Shown here: positions 46,461 through 56,127 of the stretch, one piece after another
How the letters are laid out: the number at the start of each line of letters is the position of its first letter
Position numbering within the stretch: position 1 is the first letter of the stretch
Assembly: GCF_900101625.1 (NCBI RefSeq)
Contig: NZ_FMYZ01000008.1
Coordinates: 124,001-188,000, forward strand
DNA length: 64,000 bases
Direction of reading: 5' to 3'
DNA from: Cupriavidus sp. YR651
GTDB taxonomy: Bacteria; Pseudomonadota; Gammaproteobacteria; Burkholderiales; Burkholderiaceae
Made by a program: the position numbers and the translations under genes
Notes under the pieces: generated by a model
Database searches by the model: none
What the model was told of the DNA's origin: nothing
The model's input: the letters and a program-made list of their open reading frames with translations, nothing else

Positions 46461-47141
46461 ATGCGGCAATTCGAACACGCCTCCGTGATGGACCAGGCCG
46501 AATCGCTGGCGATTTCCGTCAGCCATGCGCTGGACCTCGTGATCCAGGCCAAGGGCTGGGCCGTGCTGGCCGTATCGGGCGGGCGATCGCCCGTGCCGAT
46601 GTTCGAGCGCCTGCGCTACCGGCCGATCCGCTGGGAAGCGGTGACCGTGACGCTGGTCGACGAACGCGTTGTCCCGCCGGACGACGCGGCCAGCAATGGC
46701 GCGCTGGTGCGCAACAGCCTGCTGCGGGAAGCGGCGGGCGTCGCCGCATGGGTGCCGCTGATCCAGGACGCGGCCGAGGCCACGCAGCCGCTGCGCGCCG
46801 TCGCGCGGCTCAACGAGCGTTTCCAGCAGCCGGACGTGGTGGTGCTCGGCATGGGCGAGGACGGTCACACGGCGTCCCTGTTTGCCGATGCGCCGGAACT
46901 GCAGACGGCGCTCTCCGACCCGAACCCCGGCTACCTCATCACCCATCCTTCCAGCGCGCCGCATGCGCGCATCACGCTGAACCTGGCGGCCCTGCTGGCT
47001 GCGGAGCGCACGTTCCTGGCGATTGCCGGCGAGAAGAAGGCTGAAGTCCTCGCGCGTGCGCTGGAGGCGCCCACGCCGGCGCTGCCCGTCAGCCTGGTGC
47101 TGGCCCGGCATCGTCATGGCGTGGATATTTTCCGGACCTGA
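46461..47141 (+). CDS. pgl: 6-Phosphogluconolactonase
   Basis: A 226-residue DevB/NagB-type lactonase that hydrolyses 6-phosphogluconolactone. It carries [30 protein letters not shown] and the catalytic segment [28 protein letters not shown] provides the ribosome-binding site. It lies 56 bp after zwf and 3 bp before glk. Confidence 0.95.
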   Translation: MRQFEHASVMDQAESLAISVSHALDLVIQAKGWAVLAVSGGRSPVPMFERLRYRPIRWEAVTVTLVDERVVPPDDAASNGALVRNSLLREAAGVAAWVPLIQDAAEATQPLRAVARLNERFQQPDVVVLGMGEDGHTASLFADAPELQTALSDPNPGYLITHPSSAPHARITLNLAALLAAERTFLAIAGEKKAEVLARALEAPTPALPVSLVLARHRHGVDIFRT

Positions 47142-47144
47142 CCC

Positions 47145-48173
47145 ATGGCCAAGGCTCGTCACGCTACGCAACCGGCATCCTCCTATCCCCGTTTGCTCGC
47201 CGACGTGGGCGGCACCAACGTGCGCCTGGCGCTGGAGACCGCGCCAATGCAGATCGGCGACGTCAACGCGCTCAAGGTGGCGGACTTCCCGTCGCTGGAG
47301 GCCGCGATGCGGCACCACCTGCAGGGCATTGGCGGACCGCTGCCGCGCCACGCCTCGATCGGCCTGGCCAACCCGGTCACCGGCGACCACGTCAAGCTGA
47401 CCAACCACAACTGGGCGTTCTCGATCGAAGCCATGCGGCAGGCGCTGCAACTCGACACGCTGGTGGCCATCAACGATTTCACGTCGCTGGCACTGGCGCT
47501 GCCGCACCTGCCCGCCGCAGGGCTGGTGCAGGTGCGTGCAGGCACGGTGGTGCCCACGGCGCCGCGTGCCCTGATCGGGCCGGGCACGGGGCTGGGCGTC
47601 TCGGGCCTGATTCTCGCGCCGGGCGGCGCCGCCGTGGCATTGGCGGGCGAGGGCGGGCACATCGAGGTCATGCCGGTCACGGATGACGAATGGATTGCCT
47701 GGCACGCGGCCCACAAGTCACTGGGCCGGGTGTCTGCCGAACGGCTGCTGTCGGGCATGGGCCTGTCTCATATCCATGCCGCGCTGGCCGCAGAAACGGG
47801 TACGCTTTTGCCCGACCCCCTCACGCCGGCGCAGGTTACCGAGGGGGCCATTCAGACCGGCGACCCCTTGTGCCGGCGCGCGTTTGACGCGTTCTGCGGC
47901 CTGCTGGGATCGGTGGCGGCGGACGTGGCGCTGGTCCTCGGTGCCCGGGGTGGCGTCTATATCGGCGGCGGCATCGTGCCGCGCTTTGTCGATGCGGTGC
48001 GCGCCTCGCCTTTCGGCGAACGCTTTGCCGCCAAGGGCCGCATGGGCAACTACCTGGCCGACATCCCGGTCTTCGTGATCACGGCCGACTACCCCGCGCT
48101 GCCGGGCCTGGCCCGCGCGCTGGCGGACCGGCTCGACGACGATATGCGTCACGCCGCGACGCCCCATTCCTGA
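47145..48173 (+). CDS. glk: Glucokinase
   Basis: A 342-residue bacterial Glk-type ATP-dependent glucose kinase. It has the ATP site ADVGGTNVRLAL, INDFTSLALALP with the catalytic Asp, GPGTGLGVSGL and the sugar-binding EGGH. It starts 3 bp after the pgl stop and is probably translationally coupled. Unusually, codons for AAETGTL in a variable loop (about residue 217) exactly spell a consensus origin iteron, see 47789-47804. The response-regulator gene follows 5 bp after the stop. Confidence 0.95.
   Translation: MAKARHATQPASSYPRLLADVGGTNVRLALETAPMQIGDVNALKVADFPSLEAAMRHHLQGIGGPLPRHASIGLANPVTGDHVKLTNHNWAFSIEAMRQALQLDTLVAINDFTSLALALPHLPAAGLVQVRAGTVVPTAPRALIGPGTGLGVSGLILAPGGAAVALAGEGGHIEVMPVTDDEWIAWHAAHKSLGRVSAERLLSGMGLSHIHAALAAETGTLLPDPLTPAQVTEGAIQTGDPLCRRAFDAFCGLLGSVAADVALVLGARGGVYIGGGIVPRFVDAVRASPFGERFAAKGRMGNYLADIPVFVITADYPALPGLARALADRLDDDMRHAATPHS
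47789..47804 (-). repeat. Origin-type iteron inside the glk coding sequence
   Basis: CGCAGAAACGGGTACG followed by CTTTTG is read in frame as part of glk (A-E-T-G-T-L). It is the only full-consensus copy in this window within a protein-coding gene. Confidence 0.88.
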
Positions 48174-48178
48174 ACGAC

Positions 48179-48898
48179 ATGCGTGTACTGCTGGTGGAAG
48201 ACGACGCCATGATTGGCGAGAGCGTGAAGGTTGCGCTGCGCCAGGAAGGCTTTACCGTGGACTGGGTGCGCGATGGCGACGCCGGGCTGGATGCCGCATC
48301 GGACCAGCACGGTCCGCGCGCCGATGGCGGCTACGATCTGGTCCTGCTGGACCTCGGCTTGCCGCGACGCTCGGGGCTGGATGTCCTGCGCGCCATGCGC
48401 GCGCGCAACGTGCGCACCCCGGTGCTCATCCTCACCGCGCGCGACGCGGTGGCGGACCGCGTGGCCGGCCTGAACGCGGGCGCCGACGACTATCTGATCA
48501 AGCCGTTCGACCTGCAGGAACTGGCCGCACGGATGCACGCGCTGGCCCGCCGCGCCGAGGGCCGCGCCGAGCCGGTGCTGCGCTATGGCGACATCGTGCT
48601 GAACCCCGCCACGCGCGAGGCCACCCGGCAGGGCACGGCGATTCGCCTGTCGGCGCGCGAGTTCGCGCTGCTCTCGGCGCTGATGGCGCGCCCCGGCAAG
48701 GTCTGGTCCGTCGCGCAGTTGCAGGAGCGGCTTTACGGCTGGGATGACGAGGTGGGCAGCAATACCGTCGAGGTCTATATCCACGCGCTGCGCCGCAAGT
48801 TCGGGGCCGCGCTGATCCGCAACATCCGGGGGGTCGGCTACGTGATGCCGCAACTCGACGACCAGGCGGCCAGCAGCGCCGAGGGGACGCCGGACTGA
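48179..48898 (+). CDS. OmpR-family response regulator (TctD/QseB-like)
   Basis: A 239-residue regulator with a receiver (acidic pair EDD near residue 8, phosphoacceptor in LVLLDLGLPRRSG, Lys in YLIKPFD) and a C-terminal winged helix (SAREFALLSALMARPGKVWS to RNIRGVGYVM). It starts 5 bp after glk with no ribosome-binding site of its own, so translation is probably coupled. Its stop overlaps the kinase start. Its place in the zwf-pgl-glk transcript suggests that it belongs to sugar or carboxylate sensing. Confidence 0.92.
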   Translation: MRVLLVEDDAMIGESVKVALRQEGFTVDWVRDGDAGLDAASDQHGPRADGGYDLVLLDLGLPRRSGLDVLRAMRARNVRTPVLILTARDAVADRVAGLNAGADDYLIKPFDLQELAARMHALARRAEGRAEPVLRYGDIVLNPATREATRQGTAIRLSAREFALLSALMARPGKVWSVAQLQERLYGWDDEVGSNTVEVYIHALRRKFGAALIRNIRGVGYVMPQLDDQAASSAEGTPD

Positions 48899-50244
48899 TG
48901 CGATCGATTCAACGTACGTTGCTGTGGTGGCTGGCCGCGGGGCTGGCGGCGGGCATCGCTGTGGCCACCGGGCTGATCTACGCGCAGGCCCGGCAGGAAG
49001 CCAACGCGCTGTTCGACTACCAGATGAAGCAGGTGGCGGCTGCGCTGCCGAGCCAGTTCTCGAATCCCGTGGCGCCCCCGCCGTTCGATGCCGGCAGCGG
49101 AGGCGCCAACGCGGACCTGCTGCATGCCGACGAGGACGTCGTCATCCATATCTGGGACGGCTCCGGCCGCAGCCTGTATCTGTCGCATGCGCATCCCGTG
49201 TTGCCGCCGCGCGCGGAACTGGGCTTTTCCGATGTGCGGACCGATTCGGGCGAGTGGCGCATCTACAGCGTCCAGCTCGGGCCGGCCGTGGTGCAGATCG
49301 CCCAGCCGCTGAGCGCGCGTCGCACGCTGGCCGCGCATATGGCGCTGCGTACGGTGGCGCCCCTGCTGCTGCTGTTGCCGCTGCTTGGCTGGCTGGTCTG
49401 GATGGCGGTGGGGCGCGGATTGCGGCCCTTGCGCGAGATTGCTGCCGAAGTGCAGGCGCGCGATGCCAGTACGCTGGCGCCACTGGCCCTGCGCCAGATG
49501 CCCGATGAGATCGCGCCGCTCTCGCACGCGCTGAACCAGTTGCTGTCGAGGCTGGCGCAGGCGATCGACACCCAGCGCGCGTTCGTTGCCGACGCGGCCC
49601 ACGCCTTGCGCACGCCGCTGGCTGCCTTGCAACTGCAGGCGCAACTGGTGGAGCGCGCCGGCAATCCGGAGGCCCGGCAGGAAGCCGTGGGCCAGCTCCG
49701 GCGCGGCTTGGAGCGTCTGACGCACCTGGTGGCCCAGCTCCTGACGCTGGCGCGCCAGGAGCCCGGCGCCGCGCCGCCGCCGCACGAGCCGGTGGACCTG
49801 CGCGCGCTGGCCGCGGAAGTCGTGGCCGAGATGGCGCAGGCGGCCATCGACCGCGATATCGACCTCGGGCTCGAGGCCACGGCGGCAGGCGAGGCGACCG
49901 TCACGATTCGCGGTGATGCCGATGCGCTGCGCATCCTGCTGACCAACCTTATCGACAATGCGCTCTGCTACATCCCGGCCGGGAGCCGCGTCGACGTGCA
50001 CGTGATCCCCCAGGCGGACGGCAAGGCCGTCGCGCTGGAGGTCACGGACAACGGCCCGGGCATTCCGGCGACCGAGCGGGCGCGCGTGTTCGACCGCTTC
50101 TATCGCGCGCCGGAGGCGCCGACGGGCGGCAGCGGACTGGGGCTGGCCATCGTGGCCGAGATCGCGCAATCGCACGGCGCCCATGTGTCGCTGGAAGACG
50201 CCGCACCGGGCTTGCGGGTGCGGACGGTGTTTCCGGCGGCGTGA
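48898..50244 (+). CDS. Sensor histidine kinase (TctE/QseC-like)
   Basis: A 448-residue inner-membrane kinase. A first membrane segment lies near residues 10-28, followed by a periplasmic domain of the 2CSK_N type (ANALFDYQMKQVAAALPSQF) and a second segment near 150-172. A HAMP region, the H-box FVADAAHALRTPLAALQLQ and the ATPase boxes N (NLIDNALCYIP), G1 (VTDNGPGIP) and G2 (GSGLGLAIV) follow. The start overlaps the regulator stop in TGATG. TctE kinases sense tricarboxylates; the real ligand here is unknown. Confidence 0.92.
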   Translation: MRSIQRTLLWWLAAGLAAGIAVATGLIYAQARQEANALFDYQMKQVAAALPSQFSNPVAPPPFDAGSGGANADLLHADEDVVIHIWDGSGRSLYLSHAHPVLPPRAELGFSDVRTDSGEWRIYSVQLGPAVVQIAQPLSARRTLAAHMALRTVAPLLLLLPLLGWLVWMAVGRGLRPLREIAAEVQARDASTLAPLALRQMPDEIAPLSHALNQLLSRLAQAIDTQRAFVADAAHALRTPLAALQLQAQLVERAGNPEARQEAVGQLRRGLERLTHLVAQLLTLARQEPGAAPPPHEPVDLRALAAEVVAEMAQAAIDRDIDLGLEATAAGEATVTIRGDADALRILLTNLIDNALCYIPAGSRVDVHVIPQADGKAVALEVTDNGPGIPATERARVFDRFYRAPEAPTGGSGLGLAIVAEIAQSHGAHVSLEDAAPGLRVRTVFPAA

Positions 50245-50370
50245 AGCGCCGGGAGGCTGGCTACCGGAATGCGGGACCGCGCGGCGGCTGGCCTGTCTAG
50301 AAGGCCCGGATAGCCCGGATTGCCGCAAGCCCGGTCGCAAGGGCCAGCCGTCGGCATCCGAAGGCAGCGT

Positions 50371-51306
50371 TCAGTTCACCGGCGCGAACAGCGGCTCGCC
50401 GGCAAAGTGGCGGCGGGCGTTCTCGATGAACTGATTGACCGAGGCCTGCACGGCTTCCGGCGACCAGCCGGCCATGTGCGGCGTCAGCACGACGTTCGGG
50501 CAATCGAACAATTCCACCGGCGGCGCCGGCTCGCTTTCGTATACATCGAGCCCCGCGCCACCGAGTTCGCCGGCGTGCAGCGCGTCGGCCAGCGCCGACG
50601 TGTTGACCACGCTGCCGCGCGCGATATTCACCAGGAAGCCGTTCGGCCCCAGTGCGCGCAGCACCGGGGTATCGACCAGATGGCGCGTATCCGCGCCGCC
50701 CGGCGTGGCGATCACCAGATAATCCGCCCATTCGGCCAGCGCCTTGACGTCAGCGAAATACTCGAACGGCACGTCTGGGCGCGCCCGGCGGTTGTGATAG
50801 CCGATCTCCAGATCAAATCCCTGCCCGCGCTGCGCAATGCGGCGGCCGATGGTGCCCAGGCCGACGATGCCCAAGCGCTTGCCGGACAGGTTGGGCGGCA
50901 GCGGCAGCACGTTGCGCCAGATGCCGTCGCGTGTGGCGCGGTCCAGCGCCGGCACGCGGCGCACCGTGGCCAGCAGCAGCGCCATCGCGTGGTCCGCCAC
51001 GCAGCTGTCGTTGGTGCCGGCGCCATTGCCCACGGCAATGCCGCGCGCGCGGCATGCGGCGATGTCGATGTTCTCGTACCCGGCGCCCAGCGCGCAGACC
51101 AGTTCCAGTTCCGGCATGGCGCCGATCTCGTCGGCGGACAGGCCCGTGGAACCGTTGGTCAGCACCGCGCGGAAGCGCGTGCCGTGAGTGGCCACTTCGG
51201 CCACGCGGCCTGCGGACGTTGGGGCGTAGCGGATATCGTAGGCCTCACCGATGCGGGCGAGATGGTCGGAATCGATCTGGATCAGGACAAGCAGGGCGGG
51301 CTTCAT
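50371..51306 (-). CDS. D-2-hydroxyacid dehydrogenase
   Basis: A 311-residue NAD(P)-dependent reductase of the glyoxylate, hydroxypyruvate or 2-ketogluconate reductase type. The Rossmann turn is GLGTIGRRIAQRG. The catalytic Arg, Glu and His lie in NIARGSVVN, LDVYESEP and LTPHMAGWSPEA. The start at 51306 (MKPALLVLIQ) is chosen because upstream codons look non-coding, although no good ribosome-binding site is visible. Its closeness to the Entner-Doudoroff genes could fit 2-ketogluconate use, but this is only context. Confidence 0.85.
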   Translation of the reverse strand: MKPALLVLIQIDSDHLARIGEAYDIRYAPTSAGRVAEVATHGTRFRAVLTNGSTGLSADEIGAMPELELVCALGAGYENIDIAACRARGIAVGNGAGTNDSCVADHAMALLLATVRRVPALDRATRDGIWRNVLPLPPNLSGKRLGIVGLGTIGRRIAQRGQGFDLEIGYHNRRARPDVPFEYFADVKALAEWADYLVIATPGGADTRHLVDTPVLRALGPNGFLVNIARGSVVNTSALADALHAGELGGAGLDVYESEPAPPVELFDCPNVVLTPHMAGWSPEAVQASVNQFIENARRHFAGEPLFAPVN

Positions 51307-51614
51307 GACGTGACAGCGGGGCAACTGAGCAAGGAGGCGTAATGGGGAGTGTCGGAGCGTTGCCATGCACGGCGGGGCGGATGGCGCACAAACCGACGCC
51401 ACATTCTATGCCCGGACCCGAAATGCCGCTCGACCAGTTTGGCCTGCGGGCGCCCCGAGGCGGGCGCAGGATGCGGCTCCCCTGCGCCCGATTATCAAAT
51501 CCTCGACAACAGTGATTCCTCCACGGACCCGATGATGCGGCGCGCGGATTTGGCCACAATCGTCGGTGTTGGCTGGCAAGCCTGCCGGCCGGATTCCGTA
51601 CAAGGAGCGTCCCC

Positions 51615-52346
51615 ATGTTTCCCGATTTTTCTTCCGCACGCGTGCTCGTCGTCGGTGGCAGTTCCGGCATCGGACTGGCCACGGCCAAGGCCTTTGCTGC
51701 CCACGGCGCCCAGGTGACCATTGCCTCGCGCAATGCCGACAAGGTTGCCGCCGCCGTTGCCGAGGCCTCGGCCGGGGCGCGCGGCACGGTGCAGGGCGCG
51801 CAGATCGATACGACGCGCGACGACGACGTGGTGCGCTTCTTCGCCGACGGCCAGCCGTGGGATCACGTGGTGGTGTCCGCCGCGCAGACGCCGACCGGGC
51901 AGGTCCGCAAGCTGCCGCTGGCCGATGCCTACGCCGCGTTCGACAGCAAGTTCTGGGGCGCGTATCGCGTGGCGCGCGCGGTGCAGATTCGCGATGGCGG
52001 GTCGCTGACGCTGGTCTCCGGCTTCCTCGCCACGCGGCCGAGCAAGGCCTCGGTGCTGCAGGGCGCGATCAACGCCGCAGTGGAGGCGATTGCCCGCGGG
52101 CTGGCGCTGGAACTGTCGCCGGTGCGCGTCAACACGGTGTCGCCGGGGCTGATCGCCACGCCGCTGTGGGACAAGCTCGATGCCACCGCGCGCCAGTCGA
52201 TGTATGACGGCGCGGCCGCCAGCCTGCCGGCAAAGCGCGTCGGCCAGCCGGAAGACGTCGCCAACGCGATCCTCTACCTGGCCGGCACGCCGTTCAGCAC
52301 GGGCAGCACCGTACTGGTCGATGGCGGCGGGGTGATCGCGGGGTGA
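51615..52346 (+). CDS. SDR-family protein lacking the YxxxK pair
   Basis: A 243-residue short-chain dehydrogenase/reductase fold with AAGGAG seven bases before the ATG. The cofactor turn is GGSSGIG (14-20), followed by a candidate Ser135 in LVSGFLA. The expected Tyr-x-x-x-Lys of active SDRs reads Gln149-Gly-Ala-Ile-Asn153, so both catalytic residues are missing. The C-terminal part is normal (NTVSPGLIATPLW, GSTVLVDGGG). It may use a different mechanism or act as a binding protein. It is divergent from the hydroxyacid dehydrogenase gene. Confidence 0.85.
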   Translation: MFPDFSSARVLVVGGSSGIGLATAKAFAAHGAQVTIASRNADKVAAAVAEASAGARGTVQGAQIDTTRDDDVVRFFADGQPWDHVVVSAAQTPTGQVRKLPLADAYAAFDSKFWGAYRVARAVQIRDGGSLTLVSGFLATRPSKASVLQGAINAAVEAIARGLALELSPVRVNTVSPGLIATPLWDKLDATARQSMYDGAAASLPAKRVGQPEDVANAILYLAGTPFSTGSTVLVDGGGVIAG

Positions 52347-52469
52347 TCGCCCGAGGCCTGGAAGACGGCCAGCCACCGGCATCGGCGATGGTCCGGCGAG
52401 CCATCGTCACACGTGCTTCGCGTGGCTATCACGTGGTCATCGAGCAGCGATCGCGCAGTCGGCGATTCA

Positions 52470-52485
52470 CGCAGAATCGGGTACG
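52470..52485 (-). repeat. Solo origin-type iteron (ATT variant, inverted)
   Basis: CGCAGAATCGGGTACG followed by CTTTGA, about 24 kb from the array. Confidence 0.9.
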
Positions 52486-52583
52486 CTTTGACGCGCGGAC
52501 GCGCTGCGCCGTCCCGCGCCAGCCCTGATGGCATAAGGGCTGGCGGGGAATTCGAAAGGCGCTCGGCAGGCCTCCGGCGCGCG

Positions 52584-52599
52584 CGCAGAAACGGGTACG
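52584..52599 (-). repeat. Solo origin-type iteron (consensus, inverted)
   Basis: CGCAGAAACGGGTACG followed by CTTTTG; 114 bp from the previous copy and in the same orientation. Confidence 0.9.
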
Positions 52600-52609
52600 C
52601 TTTTGCCGC

Positions 52610-52651
52610 GCGTGGCGCGTGGCGCGTGGCGCGTGGCGCGTGGCGCGTGGC
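52610..52651. repeat. 7-bp tandem repeat, six copies
   Basis: GCGTGGC is repeated six times without a gap and a degenerate copy follows. It starts 11 bp after an iteron. Slippage could vary its copy number. Confidence 0.85.
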
Positions 52652-52817
52652 GCTCGGCGTCCCGCGCCTCGCTTCCCACATCTCCCCTCACACCTCCTGC
52701 CTCCCGCGCTTCTTGCCCTGAGGCGATCTGCCGCAACGATCGCGCTGACGGGCGAGCCTTTCCCGTATGCTTGCGATCAGGTTCGCGACGGCGAGCCACC
52801 GTTGCCGGATCGCTCCC

Positions 52818-54692
52818 ATGTCCTCCACCGTGACCCAACCCGCGCCCCGCTGGCGCTGGCTCCCCGCTCCGGGCAGCTGGCAATACCACGCCTTGCTCGG
52901 CGCGGCGGGCATGCTCGTGCTGGGGCCGCTGGGCGGCGTGGCGGCGGCCTATATGAATTTCTCGCTCGGCTTCTTCGTGGGCGGGCAGGTGCTGGCCGGC
53001 ATCCTGGGCTCGGCGGTGACCGCCGGTTATGGCGCGGCGGGGCGGCACGGCGCCAACTACATCCAGACTGCGGCGGCTTCCGTGGCCGGCATGGGCGGCA
53101 TGGCCGTCGTGATCCAGGCGATGGGATGGATGGGCATGGCCGCGCCGTCGCTGTGGCAGCTGATCGGCTACATGCTCTGCATCGGCATGTATGGCGTCGG
53201 CGTCGGCATGCTGTATACGCCGTTGCTGGTCGATCGCATGCAACTGACGTTTCCGTCCGGACTGGCCGTGGCGAATATCCTGCGCGCGCTGACTGACCCC
53301 GTGCTGCTGCGGCGGTCGGTGGCGCGGCTGGCCGGTGGCATGGGGCTCGGCGTGGTGGCGGGCGTCGGCGCCACGCGCATCGCGTTCCTGGGCGCCATCG
53401 ACTTGTCGGCTTCGACGTTCGGCGCCGGCATGATCGTCGGCGCCCGGATCGGGCTGGCCGCGCTGGTCGGCGGGCTGACGGGCTGGGCCCTGACGCCTTA
53501 CTTCGTGTCGATTGGCTGGCTGGCGCCGGGCGATCCGTACCGCAAGATCACCTTCCTGTTCGCGCTGGGGATGATCATGGGCGCGGCGGTGGTCGACGTG
53601 TCGCTGCTGCTGGCGCGCGCGTGGCGGCAGATGCGGTCGGGTTTGCCGTCCACGGTCGGTGGCAGGGATCGCGACGCAGCCAGGGTCGCAGATCCGTTCG
53701 CAACGCTCGACGCGGATGGCAACAAGGTTCGCGACGCGGTTCGCGGCAACCGGCGCCCCGCATCGCCGCCGATGCGCTGGATCGCGTTGTGGGTCGTGTT
53801 CTGGGGCGCCGCCGTGGTCGCCACCGGTGCGATGTGGTTTGGCCAGCCGGTCGGCTATCAACTGATGGCGGTGGTGCTGGTGCTCGTGTTCGCGCTGGTC
53901 AACGGTATCTCGGTGGGGATGGTGGACCAGAACCCGATCTCCTCCGCCTTCGTGCTCACGGTCATCCTGATGGCGGCCGTGGGGTTGCGGCAACCGCATG
54001 TCGGCCTGATTGCCGCGACGGTGCTGCTGATCTCCACCGCCGAGGCCTGCGACATGCAGCAGGACCGCTCCACGGGCTGGCGGCTCGGGACCGATCGCAT
54101 GGTGCAGTTCGGCTATCAGGTGGTCGGCATCATCATGGGCGCGGTGCTGGCCGTGCTGCTCGCGCGGCTGTTCATGCAGGCCTATCCCGTGCTGTGGCTT
54201 GACCAGACCACGCTGCCGGCCGACCAGCAGCCGGCCCGGTGGACGTCGGCCATGACCTACAAGATCGTTGGCGCGCTGCGCAGCATGACGGAAGACAAGC
54301 CGTACCAGCGGCTGGCCGTGTGGATCGGACTGGGGATCGGCCTTGCGACCGAAATCCTGCGCAAGCTGATCCTGGGGTCGGCATGCTATCGGCGATTTGC
54401 CACGACCGGCCGCGCCGGGAGGATCTGCGATTTCCTGCTCGATGCCATCGTGCTGCCGTCGCCGTACGCGTCGTCGTTCGGTGGTTTTGTGAACCTGCCG
54501 GCGGCTGCGTGGATGGCGGCTGGCGGCGTGCTGGCGAGCGTGGCGGAAAGCCGGGCAGCCCCGGCGTCGAAAGACGCTGGCCTGCCGGAAGATATGAGTA
54601 CGACCTCGCTGGTGGGTGGTGGCCTGATTGCGGGCGATGCCCTCGCAGCGCTTGGGCTCGGATTGATGGGGCTAGTCGCAGTCGTGGTCTAA
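52818..54692 (+). CDS. OPT-family transporter
   Basis: A 624-residue inner-membrane protein with about 14-16 hydrophobic segments, of the oligopeptide transporter (OPT) superfamily. Known members move peptides or metal-siderophore complexes. Family-like segments are LGPLGGVAAAYMNFSLGFFV, LTFPSGLAVANILRAL and LPSPYASSFGGFVNLPAA. The start at 52818 (MSSTVTQ) is chosen because earlier codons look non-coding; the ribosome-binding site is weak. It is convergent with the sensor kinase gene 25 bp further on. Substrate unknown. Confidence 0.85.
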   Translation: MSSTVTQPAPRWRWLPAPGSWQYHALLGAAGMLVLGPLGGVAAAYMNFSLGFFVGGQVLAGILGSAVTAGYGAAGRHGANYIQTAAASVAGMGGMAVVIQAMGWMGMAAPSLWQLIGYMLCIGMYGVGVGMLYTPLLVDRMQLTFPSGLAVANILRALTDPVLLRRSVARLAGGMGLGVVAGVGATRIAFLGAIDLSASTFGAGMIVGARIGLAALVGGLTGWALTPYFVSIGWLAPGDPYRKITFLFALGMIMGAAVVDVSLLLARAWRQMRSGLPSTVGGRDRDAARVADPFATLDADGNKVRDAVRGNRRPASPPMRWIALWVVFWGAAVVATGAMWFGQPVGYQLMAVVLVLVFALVNGISVGMVDQNPISSAFVLTVILMAAVGLRQPHVGLIAATVLLISTAEACDMQQDRSTGWRLGTDRMVQFGYQVVGIIMGAVLAVLLARLFMQAYPVLWLDQTTLPADQQPARWTSAMTYKIVGALRSMTEDKPYQRLAVWIGLGIGLATEILRKLILGSACYRRFATTGRAGRICDFLLDAIVLPSPYASSFGGFVNLPAAAWMAAGGVLASVAESRAAPASKDAGLPEDMSTTSLVGGGLIAGDALAALGLGLMGLVAVVV

Positions 54693-54717
54693 GAGGCCAT
54701 CTCAAAAAGACCCGTCT

Positions 54718-56127
54718 CTACACCTGACCGACCGGCGTCCGCCCGGGAAACTCCAGGCGGAATCTCGTCACCTTGCCGGGGGTCGACTCCGCCTGCACCG
54801 AGCCATGATGCAGATCCATGATGGTCTTCACGATGGCCAGCCCGATGCCTGAGGATTCCCCCGAATTGGCGCGCGCCGGGTCTCCACGGAAGAATCGGTC
54901 GAACAACCGGGGCAGATGGTCGGGCGCGATGCCGGGCCCCGGATTGCACACCTCGATGCGCGCCTGCCCGCCCTCCTCGCGTCCCACCAGCACGATCGCT
55001 TCCCCCGCAGGCGTGTATCGAACCGCGTTCGAGATCAGGTTGCCGATCGCACGCCGCAGCAGCATCGGATCGGCGAATACCTTGCCGTGCGCGTCGACGC
55101 GAATCGTCACCTCCCTGGCTTCCGCCAGCAGCTCGAAGTAGTCGGCCTGCCGGGCCAGTTCATCGGCCAGGTCGAGCGTCGTGCAATGCATGGCCACGCG
55201 CGCATTGTCCGCGCGAGCCAGGAACAGCATGTTCTCGATCATGCGTGCCAGGCGCTCGTACTCTTCGACGTTCGATGCCAGCAGCGCCTGATATTCCTCC
55301 GTGGAGCGGTCGCTCGATAACGTCACCTGGGTCTGGCCGAGCAGGTTGCCGATCGGCGTGCGGAAGTCGTGCGCCAGGTCCATCGAGAACTGTGAAAGCC
55401 GGTCGTATCCCTCGTGCAGTCGCGCGATCATCTGTTGCAGCGCCAGTGCGAGTTCCCTGAGTTCCAGCGGCAGCTCCGCAGGGTCGATGGCGAGGTCGGC
55501 GCTGGAGAAGGTGATCGCGTGCGTGCCGGCGGCGATGCGTCGCAGCGGCGCCATGCCGGCGCGCAGCGCCGCGTACCCGAGGCCGCCCGCCGTCAACGCC
55601 CCCAGCAACGTGGCCAGCGCCAGTTTCCAGCGATAGGCGCGCAGCAGCGCCATACGGGAAATCGCCATCTGGTAGACCACCACCTGCATCGGCGTATCGA
55701 CCTCCGGTATCCGCGCCATCAACCGAATGCCGCGTACCGTGTGACCGTTTGCGCCTACCCAGCTGTGGATCGCGCTGGCGTCGACGGGGGCGGCCATGGC
55801 CAGCGAGGGGAAGTCGGGCGGTGTTCCGGCGTTGGCATTGGCCGTGACCCGGACCCTGCCATCCGCCCCCCGCACTGTCAGCGCGAACTCGTCATTCCCG
55901 GACACGATGCGGCTTAGCTCGCGCCATCGATCGTTGCCCGCGACATGGTGCTCGGCCAGCTCCGCGCGCACGCGCGTGGCCTTGCGCATCAGCTCCGCGT
56001 CGTCGCGCTCGACGATCTGCATGGCCAGCGCGCGATAGAGATAGGTGCCCACGGCCCCGAAGGCACAGCCCGCGACCAGCGCGAAGGCCAATGCAAGGCG
56101 CGTCGTCAGCGAATAGGCTCGTTTCAC
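54718..56127 (-). CDS. Sensor histidine kinase, CusS/heavy-metal type
   Basis: A 469-residue inner-membrane kinase with segments near residues 10-32 and 166-188, a periplasmic sensor of about 130 residues and a HAMP domain. The H-box [20 protein letters not shown] is characteristic of CusS, CopS and IrlS kinases. The ATPase boxes are [19 protein letters not shown] and [10 protein letters not shown]. It overlaps the response-regulator stop in ATGA. The adjacent divergent efflux operon is the likely target. The signal could be a metal, a drug or a phenolic compound. Confidence 0.92.
   Translation of the reverse strand: MKRAYSLTTRLALAFALVAGCAFGAVGTYLYRALAMQIVERDDAELMRKATRVRAELAEHHVAGNDRWRELSRIVSGNDEFALTVRGADGRVRVTANANAGTPPDFPSLAMAAPVDASAIHSWVGANGHTVRGIRLMARIPEVDTPMQVVVYQMAISRMALLRAYRWKLALATLLGALTAGGLGYAALRAGMAPLRRIAAGTHAITFSSADLAIDPAELPLELRELALALQQMIARLHEGYDRLSQFSMDLAHDFRTPIGNLLGQTQVTLSSDRSTEEYQALLASNVEEYERLARMIENMLFLARADNARVAMHCTTLDLADELARQADYFELLAEAREVTIRVDAHGKVFADPMLLRRAIGNLISNAVRYTPAGEAIVLVGREEGGQARIEVCNPGPGIAPDHLPRLFDRFFRGDPARANSGESSGIGLAIVKTIMDLHHGSVQAESTPGKVTRFRLEFPGRTPVGQV

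Larger units (their letters stand above)
52347..52817. other. Intergenic region with two iterons and a tandem repeat
   Basis: A 471-bp gap before the OPT transporter with iterons at 52470 and 52584 and a 7-bp tandem repeat at 52610-52651. No gene is supported, and the transporter promoter should lie in its right part. Confidence 0.5.
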
